Shown piece after piece: positions 1-5,639 of a stretch of DNA of 6,857 nucleotides. Below the pieces are notes generated by a model, which was given only the letters and a program-made list of their open reading frames with translations, had not been told where the DNA came from and ran no database searches. The translations under genes and the position numbers were made by a program. This stretch comes from Akkermansiaceae bacterium (lineage in GTDB: Bacteria > Verrucomicrobiota > Verrucomicrobiia > Verrucomicrobiales > Akkermansiaceae), in the NCBI GenBank assembly GCA_023301645.1, contig JALZUH010000221.1, positions 1-6,857 of the forward strand, given 5' to 3'. The number at the start of each line of letters is the position of its first letter. The first letter of the stretch is position 1.

Positions 1-1
1 G

Positions 2-847
2 CCTGCCGCACTTGATACGATGGAGAAGTATGATGCTCATCACTTAGTTCGGGATACCTTTATCGCGCAGGTGAAGACGGTGAAGCCTGACGAGGTGTGT
101 GCTAAGGCGACGAGCTGGCTACTGCAGGGTAATCGCTACCGCCGTGTGCTCGCACCAGCATTAGTGCAGCTGGCCAATGCTCTTTCTGCTAATAAAGAAA
201 ATATTGATGACGCTGCTCGTAGTAATGCTCCTCTGCAAAAGGTGCCTATTCTCGGGAAGCTCTCCGGCACGCTGGCGGAGGTGATGTCTGATCGTGCTAC
301 GGGAAATATAGCGGAGAGTCTGATGGATGCGAGTGCTCGCGAGGATGCCCCACTTTGGGATACCATCGGTGAGCAGCTAGTAAGCCTAGAGGGACACTTT
401 CATACCAATGAGGGGCTGCGCGAACAACTTGAGGGACTGCGTGAGCAGTGGCTAGGTGATAAGCAGAGTGCTGAGCTGGCTAGTAGGCTATGGCAGCAGC
501 TGCGTGGGAGTCTGGATGCTGATCTGGCAAGTGACACTCCTGTGACCGCCCACTATCTGGGGGGGATGATTGCTTCTCTGGGGGGGGCTGTGGTGGAGGA
601 TGCTGATCTGGCTGAGAATATTGAGTCTACCTTACTTGAGGCTCTATCGGATATTTTGACCAAGCATGGTGACTACCTGCAGACGATGATACGCACTACC
701 ATTGAGGAGTGGGATGCAGACACGCTGATGAAGAAGCTAGAGAACCAAGTCGGCTCTGATCTGCAGTTTATCCGAATCAACGGCACCTTGATAGGCGGGC
801 TGGTGGGATTATTCCTCCACGGTGTGGGGCACTTGATCTGGCCTTAG
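2..847 (+). CDS. DUF445 family membrane protein, C-terminal part (5' truncated by window edge)
   Basis: This is the C-terminal part of a DUF445 protein (the family of E. coli YjiN and B. subtilis YheB), whose biochemical function is unknown. The best marker is the very C-terminus, DLQFIRINGTLIGGLVGLFL at residues 247-266 counted from the Met at position 20. It matches the conserved family ending, a D-L-Q-x-I-R-I-N-G-T motif running into one hydrophobic, glycine-rich membrane segment. The preceding region is a long, mostly helical, charged stretch with no recognisable catalytic motif. The frame stays open to the window edge upstream of that Met, and family members are usually around 400 residues. 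The Met is therefore probably internal, with roughly a third of the protein, including the usual N-terminal membrane segment, lying outside. The gene ends in TAG and converges on prfA 43 bp away. It carries G7 and G8 runs at 559-565 and 580-587. The family call is fairly sure; the function is not known. Confidence 0.85.
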   Translation, partial: PAALDTMEKYDAHHLVRDTFIAQVKTVKPDEVCAKATSWLLQGNRYRRVLAPALVQLANALSANKENIDDAARSNAPLQKVPILGKLSGTLAEVMSDRATGNIAESLMDASAREDAPLWDTIGEQLVSLEGHFHTNEGLREQLEGLREQWLGDKQSAELASRLWQQLRGSLDADLASDTPVTAHYLGGMIASLGGAVVEDADLAENIESTLLEALSDILTKHGDYLQTMIRTTIEEWDADTLMKKLENQVGSDLQFIRINGTLIGGLVGLFLHGVGHLIWP

Positions 848-890
848 TGTGGGCGCGGGCCACTGAGAGGAGGAGATAGCGGGAGAGTCA

Positions 891-1967
891 TTACTCCATG
901 CCGGCTTCTTCGAGGCGCTGGAGCATTTCTGCCTGCTGAAGAGCATCTGTAATCTCGAAGAGGTCTCCGTCGAAGGCTCCGTCCATATTATGGGTGGTGA
1001 AGCCAATGCGATGATCGGTGATACGTGATTGTGGGAAGTTGTAGGTGCGGATTTTCTCAGAGCGGTCACCTGATCCGATGAGCGATCTACGCTGGGCTGA
1101 GTATTGCTCGCTTTGCTCACGCTGCTTGATTTCAAAGATCTTAGCACGGAGGATTTCAAAGGCCTTTTCCTTGTTCTGAGTCTGAGATCTTCCGTCCTGT
1201 GACTTCACTTGGATGCCAGTAGGGTTGTGGGTGATTTGGACGGCTGAGTCAGTGGTGTTTACGTGCTGTCCGCCGGGGCCTCCTGCGCGTGTTGCTTGGA
1301 TGGTGAGATCCTCTGGTCTGAGCTGCACGTCGACTTCTTCAGCTTCTGGCATGACGGCTACCGTAACAGTAGATGTGTGAATGCGGCCTTGGGTCTCGGT
1401 GGCTGGCACTCGCTGCACGCGGTGCACGCCTGATTCGTATTTGAGGAAGCGGAATACTTCTTCTCCTGTGACTTTGAGGACGATTTTTGAGAAACCGCCT
1501 GCTTCTGATGGAGTGGAGTCGAGGTGCTCGTGCTTCCACTTTCTGAGCTCAGCGTAGCGCTGATACATGCGCATGATCTCACCGGCGAAGATAGCGGCTT
1601 CGTCACCACCAGCACCTGAGCGGATTTCTACAAGGGCGTCGCGGTCTTCTGCCTCATCACGGGGGAGGAGTGCATACTGGACCTCTGTGGAGAGTCTTTC
1701 GATGGTCGCCTCAAGGTCTGGGATTTCCATGGCGGCCATTTCTGCGATTTCCTTATCATCGTCTTTGGCTAGCTCATGATTATCGGCGAGGTCAGTCTTG
1801 GCGGTATTGAGAGTATCCCACATTTCAAGGAGGCTCTTTAATCGACCGTGTTCGCGCATCGTTTCGGTAGCCTTCTTCTGATCGGAGAAAAGATTTGGGT
1901 CCGTGATGAGAGATTCTACTTCAGCGAAGCGTTCGCGGCGTTTGGTGATGAGAGAGTCGTAATTCAT
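891..1967 (-). CDS. prfA: Peptide chain release factor 1 (RF1)
   Basis: This class I release factor recognises UAA and UAG in the ribosomal A site and triggers hydrolysis of peptidyl-tRNA. At 358 residues it is close to the 360 of E. coli RF1. The stop-codon-reading tripeptide is PAT at residues 188-190, within HRVQRVPATETQGRIHTS; this is the RF1 signature, whereas RF2 has SPF. The catalytic GGQ loop is at 232-234, within RAGGPGGQHVNTTDSAV. The domain 1 helical region covers about 1-100 and carries the usual E/K-rich text. There is no in-frame TGA of the kind seen in RF2 autoregulation. The Gln of GGQ is the known methylation target of PrmC, but prmC, often the next gene, is absent: the next gene is the convergent DUF445 gene. 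The start has no Shine-Dalgarno, being preceded by a pyrimidine-rich stretch ending TTCCC. The gene lies 227 bp behind truB and probably has its own promoter. Confidence 0.98.
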   Translation of the reverse strand: MNYDSLITKRRERFAEVESLITDPNLFSDQKKATETMREHGRLKSLLEMWDTLNTAKTDLADNHELAKDDDKEIAEMAAMEIPDLEATIERLSTEVQYALLPRDEAEDRDALVEIRSGAGGDEAAIFAGEIMRMYQRYAELRKWKHEHLDSTPSEAGGFSKIVLKVTGEEVFRFLKYESGVHRVQRVPATETQGRIHTSTVTVAVMPEAEEVDVQLRPEDLTIQATRAGGPGGQHVNTTDSAVQITHNPTGIQVKSQDGRSQTQNKEKAFEILRAKIFEIKQREQSEQYSAQRRSLIGSGDRSEKIRTYNFPQSRITDHRIGFTTHNMDGAFDGDLFEITDALQQAEMLQRLEEAGME

Positions 1968-2082
1968 GGGAATTTAGGAAAGTGAGTAGAAGTCGATGAA
2001 GTGTTACTAAGGTAGCGTTGACTTTACGAGGTGCTATCGAGCTACGCTAGTGAAATAAACCTGCCTGAATGTATCCGCTGCT

Positions 2083-2111
2083 AGTAGAGTGCCAGAGGAG
2101 CCACTTGGCAA
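2083..2111 (-). promoter_or_regulatory. Candidate sigma-70-type promoter for prfA
   Basis: On the minus strand, TTGCCA (2111-2106, five of six matches to the -35 consensus) is followed after 17 bp by TCTACT (2088-2083, four of six matches to the -10 consensus). It lies in the 227-bp gap between truB and prfA and would give a leader of roughly 110 nt. It is inferred from hexamers and spacing only, and the long leader is unusual. Confidence 0.35.
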
Positions 2112-2155
2112 GCTATGGATGACTTCGATGATTGAAATAAGGTGATTTTTCTCGC

Positions 2156-2173
2156 TGTAGCCTGATGGCTACA
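2156..2173 (-). terminator. Perfect 7-bp hairpin just after truB (possible terminator or 3' stabiliser)
   Basis: TGTAGCC (2156-2162) and GGCTACA (2167-2173) form a perfect inverted repeat around a 4-nt loop. It begins 22 nt beyond the truB stop, the usual place for a 3'-end structure of the lysC-nrnA-truB transcript. In the minus-strand RNA it is followed by GCGAGAAAAATC and not by a U run, so it is not a standard intrinsic terminator. It may instead mark a 3' end or stabilise a processed end. The repeat itself is certain; its role is inferred. Confidence 0.4.
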
Positions 2174-2194
2174 TGACCGCTGAGGATGACACTA

Positions 2195-2920
2195 CTAGGC
2201 TCCTCGCATGAGCGATAGCTCTGAGAGGGAGATGAGAGAGTCTCTGATGTCATCAGCGCTCGCTTCTTTCAGCTGGGAGGCTGTCATGGCGCCGTCGACG
2301 TGGAATTTACCAGACTGGGTGCGGCGTAGTGCTGAGAGGTGTGCGCCACAGCCGAGGTCTTGACCGATGTCATGGGCGTAAGTGCGAACGTAGAAGCCCT
2401 TAGAGCAGTTGACGGTGAAGTCGACTTCGGGCACTGCGATACGGTCGAGTGTGTAGCTGTCGACACGGATGGCACGTGGCTTACGCTCTACGGTGATTCC
2501 CTTGCGGGCAAGCTTGTAGAGGGGGACGCCATTTTTCTTAATCGCTGATACCATCGGAGGTATCTGCTCGAAGTCACCGAGGTATTTCCTGAATCCAGCA
2601 TCGATTTCCTCGTCGCTAAATGCAGGAACTTCCTTCTGCTCGACGATGTCACTTTCCTTGTCCTGAGAACCTGTGGTGATACCCAGTGTCATGGTGCCAA
2701 GGTATTGCTTGTTTTCAGACATAAGGAGATCCTGTATCTTGGTGGCTTTACCAATAACGAGCATCAGAAGACCAGTGGCCATCGGATCGAGTGTGCCGCA
2801 GTGACCGATTTTCTTAAAGCGTAGCTGCCGACGGCAAATCGCTACAGCGTCATGAGATGTCATGTCTGGCTCTTTATCAATGAGCAGGACACCACAGGGG
2901 TCGTTAGGGTTGAGTTCCAT
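2195..2920 (-). CDS. truB: tRNA pseudouridine-55 synthase TruB
   Basis: TruB isomerises U55 in the T-psi-C loop of nearly all tRNAs and also acts as a tRNA-folding chaperone. The N-terminus has the family text GVLLIDKEPDMTSHDAV (10-26), and the catalytic Asp is D45 in CGTLDPMATG (41-50). Further conserved blocks are KQYLGTMTLGITTGSQD (71-87, with the likely base-stacking Tyr73), PPMVSAIKKNGVPLYKLAR (121-139) and KGFYVRTYAHDIG (174-186). At 241 residues it is clearly shorter than the 314 of E. coli TruB. It stops soon after the catalytic domain, with no room for a full C-terminal PUA-like domain; such short forms are known in several phyla. The start is 20 bp after the nrnA stop, so the two are almost certainly cotranscribed. 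No Shine-Dalgarno is visible; the start is preceded by CCCCTTCCACCTC. The stop codon is TAG, and a hairpin follows 22 nt later. Confidence 0.97.
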   Translation of the reverse strand: MELNPNDPCGVLLIDKEPDMTSHDAVAICRRQLRFKKIGHCGTLDPMATGLLMLVIGKATKIQDLLMSENKQYLGTMTLGITTGSQDKESDIVEQKEVPAFSDEEIDAGFRKYLGDFEQIPPMVSAIKKNGVPLYKLARKGITVERKPRAIRVDSYTLDRIAVPEVDFTVNCSKGFYVRTYAHDIGQDLGCGAHLSALRRTQSGKFHVDGAMTASQLKEASADDIRDSLISLSELSLMRGA

Positions 2921-2940
2921 GAGGTGGAAGGGGATGGGCT

Positions 2941-3921
2941 TTAGCAGCCGATTGCCTCATTGACGGCGGCGAGGACCTTCGTGCGTGCCTCGGCAATAGG
3001 GCCGTCCATGCGGATGCCTGCTGCTCGCTTATGGCCACCACCTTTGAAGATGCCAGCGACTTCACTGCAGTCCATGGAGTCGTCCTTAGCACGTAGTGAA
3101 ACACGAATTTTGCCATCAGGGAGCTCTTCGAAAAAGGCTGCTACAAGCACGCCCTCAATACCTCGAATAAGGTCGATGAGGTCCTCACTATCCTCAGGCT
3201 TGAGCTTATACTCTAGCTTGACGGTGTTGAGGAGTTGCCAGTCAGCTACTTTCTTACTCTCACTGAGTTCGAGGGTGTTAAGTAGTGAGCGCAGAAGCTC
3301 TATACGACGGTAGGGATTACTATCGTAGGTGAGGGCATTGATTTCGCCGACATTAACACCGCGCTCAACGAGGTCAGCAGCCATTTTGTAGGTAGCGGCT
3401 GTGGTATTCGAATACTGAAATGATCCCGTATCGGTGGAGACGGCCACATAGATGGAGTCACGAGTGAGTTCAGAAAAGGGAAGCTCTTGATCTGTGATGA
3501 GATTGTAGAGAATCTGACCTGTCGCTGGTGAGATCGAGTCGATGTGATTATAGTCGCCATACTTAGGATTGGAAACATGGTGATCGATATTGATCCATGT
3601 CTTTGCCTTCGAGGCGGCATTGAGAGCGTTGTCACCAAGGCGTGGCTTCGTAGCGCAGTCGACTGCGATAGCAATCTGCACGTCGAGTGGCTCTGCTGGC
3701 GGAAGGGTCACCTTCTCACTTCCGGGAAGGAACTTCAGGTTATCAGGCACGCCATCCTCATTGATGTAGTAGACGGTTTTACCCATCTGCTCCAGCGCAT
3801 GGCCAATCGCTATGGTAGAGCCAATGGCATCACCATCTGGGCGAATGTGGCTGAGGATAACAAAGGAGTTGTGACTGCTGATAACATCGGCAATTTCTGC
3901 AAAGCTGGAGTTCTTACTCAT
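2941..3921 (-). CDS. nrnA: DHH-family bifunctional oligoribonuclease / pAp phosphatase (NrnA type)
   Basis: This is a DHH/DHHA1 phosphoesterase of the NrnA type. The family degrades 2-5-nt RNA fragments and dephosphorylates 3'-phosphoadenosine-5'-phosphate, using two metal ions. All motifs are present in the 326-residue product: HIRPDGDAIGS (25-35), the Asp of AVDCA (D88), NIDHHVSN (111-118, with the DHH at 113-115) and STDTGSFQYSNTT (162-174). The C-terminal DHHA1 domain has RVSLRAK (273-279) and the substrate-binding GGGHKRAAG (294-302). I chose the ATG at 3921. The frame extends upstream to 4050, but that stretch overlaps the end of lysC, resembles nothing in the family and would put 43 residues ahead of the usual start. 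lysC ends 55 bp upstream and truB begins 20 bp downstream. nrnA next to truB is common in bacteria, usually behind rbfA. No Shine-Dalgarno is visible. An exclusively c-di-AMP- or pGpG-directed activity cannot be excluded from sequence. Confidence 0.93.
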   Translation of the reverse strand: MSKNSSFAEIADVISSHNSFVILSHIRPDGDAIGSTIAIGHALEQMGKTVYYINEDGVPDNLKFLPGSEKVTLPPAEPLDVQIAIAVDCATKPRLGDNALNAASKAKTWINIDHHVSNPKYGDYNHIDSISPATGQILYNLITDQELPFSELTRDSIYVAVSTDTGSFQYSNTTAATYKMAADLVERGVNVGEINALTYDSNPYRRIELLRSLLNTLELSESKKVADWQLLNTVKLEYKLKPEDSEDLIDLIRGIEGVLVAAFFEELPDGKIRVSLRAKDDSMDCSEVAGIFKGGGHKRAAGIRMDGPIAEARTKVLAAVNEAIGC

Positions 3922-3976
3922 AGATTGGATAGTGGATAAGGGGTCAAGGCGAGCTAGATTTTGCCCGATGAGGGAC

Positions 3977-4468
3977 TTAGAGTGAAGGCTTCTTATCGAG
4001 GTCGAATGCGGAGTGGACAACACGTGCAGCTTCCTCGATGTCATTCTCATCTACGGTGATGGAGATCTTGATTTCAGAAGTGGTGATCATACCGATGTTG
4101 ATATTGGCGTCACCGAGTGCTTGGAACATTTTCGCAGCTACACCTGAGTGAGAGCGCATGCCGATGCCTACTGTGCTTAGCTTAGCGAGTGCTGCCTCAG
4201 TCTCGATATTGGCATCTGGAGAAATATTGCCGACGAGTGTCTTGAGTGCTGCCTGAGCTCTTCCAAGGTCATTGGTATGCATCGTGAAGGAGTGGCGAGC
4301 CATGCCGTCACTTGCAATATTGGAGATGATCATATCAACATTGATCTCAGCATCTGCTAGGCAGCCGAGGATTTTCCCGGAGTGACCAGGGGTGTCTGGG
4401 ATGTCGGTGATCGTAACGCGTGCTTGGGAGCGCTCTATGGAGACTCCTCTGATAACTACTGCTTCCAT
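3977..4468 (-). other. Possible internal lysC product: ACT-domain beta subunit (163 residues)
   Basis: The in-frame ATG at 4468 (M247 of LysC) starts MEAVVIRGVSIERSQARVTI. This lines up with the start of the independently translated beta subunit of Corynebacterium glutamicum aspartokinase (MEEAVLTGVATDKSEAKVTV, recalled from memory). Such enzymes form alpha2beta2 complexes in which both chains share the ACT domains. A purine stretch, AAAGAAG, lies 11 nt upstream of this ATG. Internal initiation is therefore plausible, but the Met position could be conserved for structural reasons alone. Confidence 0.3.
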
Positions 4469-5206
4469 GTCTGGGTGTTCTTCTTTTACTAGTGTTCCCG
4501 GGTTATCATTGAGGCTCGAACAAACCTCGAAGACAACACCGTATTTTTTTGCAAATTCAACTGAGCGCGACTGCATGACCTTGGTTCCTGTGGAGGCCAT
4601 TTCGAGCATTTCATCGTAAGATATTTCAGGGAGCTTACGGGCATCCTTCACCACGCGCGGGTCACAGGTGTAGACGCCATCTACATCGGTAAGCACCTGA
4701 CATACATCAGCCTTGAGCGATGCCGCTACTGCGATAGCACTGAGATCAGAGCCTCCTCGTCCGAGCGTGTGAATGAGGCCGTCCTCAGTGGTGCCCTGAA
4801 AACCTGCTACGATGACTACCTTGCCTTCAGCGAGGTAAGCCTGCACCAGTGATGGGTCAATCTGATCAATCCTGCCACGCGTGTGGCTACCTGTGGTGGA
4901 AATACCTGCCTGTCGTCCGGTAGCTGAGACAGCATCGACACCCATACCCTGGAGTGCCATGACCACGAGGGCAATCGACTGCTGCTCTCCAGTGGCTAGT
5001 AACACATCGAGCTCACGCTCGGGCGGGGTGTCATTGAGCTCTTCAGCCATAGCGACGAGTTTATTGGTCACGCCACTCATCGCCGAGACTACGGCGACTA
5101 CTTGGTTGCCTTCATCGCGAAGCTTCTTGATGCGTGCTGCAACGTTACGGATTCGATCGAGGCTACCAACGGATGTGCCTCCGTATTTTTGTACAATCAG
5201 TGCCAT
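3977..5206 (-). CDS. lysC: Aspartate kinase, with C-terminal ACT domains
   Basis: Aspartate kinase phosphorylates L-aspartate with ATP, the first step towards lysine (and diaminopimelate for peptidoglycan), threonine and methionine. The kinase domain (about 1-235) starts with the signature QKYGGTSVG (6-14). It also has SAMSGVTN (41-48), the active-site/nucleotide stretch GFQGTTEDGLIHTLGRGGSD (135-154) and TDVDGVYTCDPRVV (173-186). Two ACT domains follow at about 263-335 (DIPDTPGHSGKILGCLADAE, with INVDMI next) and 344-409 (STVGIGMRSHSGVAAKMFQA, then TSEIKISITV), so feedback inhibition by lysine and/or threonine is expected. At 409 residues with no extra domain, it is a monofunctional kinase of the B. 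subtilis/Corynebacterium type, not a kinase-homoserine dehydrogenase fusion. M247 aligns with the known internal start of the separate beta subunit in those relatives. Neither asd nor hom is adjacent. No Shine-Dalgarno precedes the ATG. A promoter candidate lies about 40-70 bp upstream, and nrnA and truB follow closely. Confidence 0.97.
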   Translation of the reverse strand: MALIVQKYGGTSVGSLDRIRNVAARIKKLRDEGNQVVAVVSAMSGVTNKLVAMAEELNDTPPERELDVLLATGEQQSIALVVMALQGMGVDAVSATGRQAGISTTGSHTRGRIDQIDPSLVQAYLAEGKVVIVAGFQGTTEDGLIHTLGRGGSDLSAIAVAASLKADVCQVLTDVDGVYTCDPRVVKDARKLPEISYDEMLEMASTGTKVMQSRSVEFAKKYGVVFEVCSSLNDNPGTLVKEEHPDMEAVVIRGVSIERSQARVTITDIPDTPGHSGKILGCLADAEINVDMIISNIASDGMARHSFTMHTNDLGRAQAALKTLVGNISPDANIETEAALAKLSTVGIGMRSHSGVAAKMFQALGDANINIGMITTSEIKISITVDENDIEEAARVVHSAFDLDKKPSL

Positions 5207-5247
5207 GTATTATAAGGGAAAAGTGTCAATGAGGGAATCGAGCGCGC

Positions 5248-5275
5248 AGCATAGCGAGGAAGGCTATATCGTCAA
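5248..5275 (-). promoter_or_regulatory. Candidate sigma-70-type promoter of the lysC-nrnA-truB unit
   Basis: On the minus strand, TTGACG (5275-5270, five of six -35 matches) and TATGCT (5253-5248, four of six -10 matches) are separated by 16 bp. Transcription would start near 5241, leaving a leader of about 35 nt before the lysC ATG. The bases just after the -10 box are GCGCGC, a GC-rich discriminator. An inverted repeat, ATAGC-7 nt-GCTAT (5251-5267), covers most of the -10 box and half of the spacer. It lies in the 133-bp gap between the RRM gene and lysC, where a promoter is expected. Confidence 0.55.
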
Positions 5276-5339
5276 GCACCTTGCATGTCAGTCAAGCGCG
5301 TAAAAACTCTGGGTGGGAGCTTTTCTTAAAAAAGGAAGA

Positions 5340-5582
5340 CTACTTGCTCTCAGCAATCTTCACACGAATGCGGCTGCCGGCGATGGTCTTATCATTGAGA
5401 TTCTTAATGGCATACTTGCCGTGCTTATCATTAGGCATGTCGACAAAGCCGAATCCCTTCGACCCACCTGTGCTAGCGTCCATCACGAGGTCACAAGAAG
5501 CCACAGCTCCAAAGGGCGTAAAGAGATCCTTTAGTTCGTCTTCGGTGGTGGTTCGGGAAAGGTTGCGGATGATGATCTTCAT
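5340..5582 (-). CDS. Small single-RRM RNA-binding protein
   Basis: The whole 80-residue product is one RNA-recognition motif with the beta-alpha-beta-beta-alpha-beta order. This is the type found in cyanobacterial Rbp proteins and scattered in other bacteria, where some members bind RNA and are cold-induced. RNP1 is KGFGFVDM (42-49), a full match to the (K/R)GF(G/A)FVx(F/Y/M) pattern. RNP2 is IIIRNL (3-8), where the usual aromatic second position is Ile4. The segment TTTEDELKDLFTPFGAV (11-27) forms helix 1, and the last strand is RIRVKI (71-76). There is almost no C-terminal tail, unlike many bacterial and eukaryotic glycine-rich RRM proteins. The start is fixed by the KIIIRNL strand right after Met. 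A GAGG sits 10 nt before the ATG, the best Shine-Dalgarno-like sequence in the window, but it lies in the 3' arm of a 5-bp hairpin. The lpxR-like gene ends 57 bp upstream. RNA targets are unknown. Confidence 0.93.
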   Translation of the reverse strand: MKIIIRNLSRTTTEDELKDLFTPFGAVASCDLVMDASTGGSKGFGFVDMPNDKHGKYAIKNLNDKTIAGSRIRVKIAESK

Positions 5583-5592
5583 GCCCCCATAA

Positions 5593-5609
5593 CCTCGCAG
5601 CAGCCGAGG
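5593..5609 (-). promoter_or_regulatory. Hairpin enclosing the Shine-Dalgarno-like GAGG of the RRM gene
   Basis: CCTCG and CGAGG (5605-5609 and 5593-5597) form a perfect 5-bp inverted repeat around a 7-nt loop, directly ahead of the RRM start codon. The 3' arm in the minus-strand RNA contains GAGG, followed by TTATGGGGGC and the ATG. The pairing would cover the ribosome-binding site. The stem is short, so it might act as a temperature- or protein-sensitive switch or be chance; no U run follows, so it is not a terminator of the upstream gene. Confidence 0.35.
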
Positions 5610-5639
5610 AAGTCAATGAAATAGATGCAAGAGCCCAGC

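Noticed and set aside
848..890. Bidirectional terminator between the convergent DUF445 and prfA genes
   Set aside because: There is a weak GTGG/CCAC pairing near 849-863, but the stem is only 4 bp and neither strand has a T run after it.
3544..3939. Open plus-strand frame of 131 codons opposite nrnA, and similar frames opposite the RRM gene and inside prfA and truB
   Set aside because: They lie wholly within convincingly assigned genes, and their products look like composition artefacts without any domain or start signal.
3922..4050. Longer N-terminus for the DHH phosphoesterase (start at 4050)
   Set aside because: The extra 43 residues overlap the lysC 3' end in another frame and have no family resemblance; the product from 3921 already has the standard NrnA N-terminus.
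4544..4550. A7 run in lysC (GCA AAA AAA TAC on the minus strand) as a programmed slippage site
   Set aside because: It encodes conserved residues in an uninterrupted reading frame, no stimulatory hairpin is evident, and no meaningful alternative-frame product follows.
5209..5229. Perfect TTGACA (5229-5224) and TATAAT (5214-5209) directly before the lysC ATG on the minus strand
   Set aside because: The two hexamers are only 9 bp apart, too close for one sigma-70 promoter. TATAAT ends 2 nt before the ATG, which would put the start inside the codon. No matching partner occurs at 16-18 bp for either hexamer.
5207..5339. Lysine riboswitch or T-box ahead of lysC
   Set aside because: The gap is only 133 bp and the candidate promoter leaves about 35 nt of leader, too short for either class; no matching conserved core was seen.
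5588..5616. Promoter before the RRM gene based on TTGACT at 5616-5611
   Set aside because: At 17-18 bp spacing the -10 position reads GTTATG or TTATGG, which fits poorly; the gene may instead be read from the upstream lpxR-like transcript.
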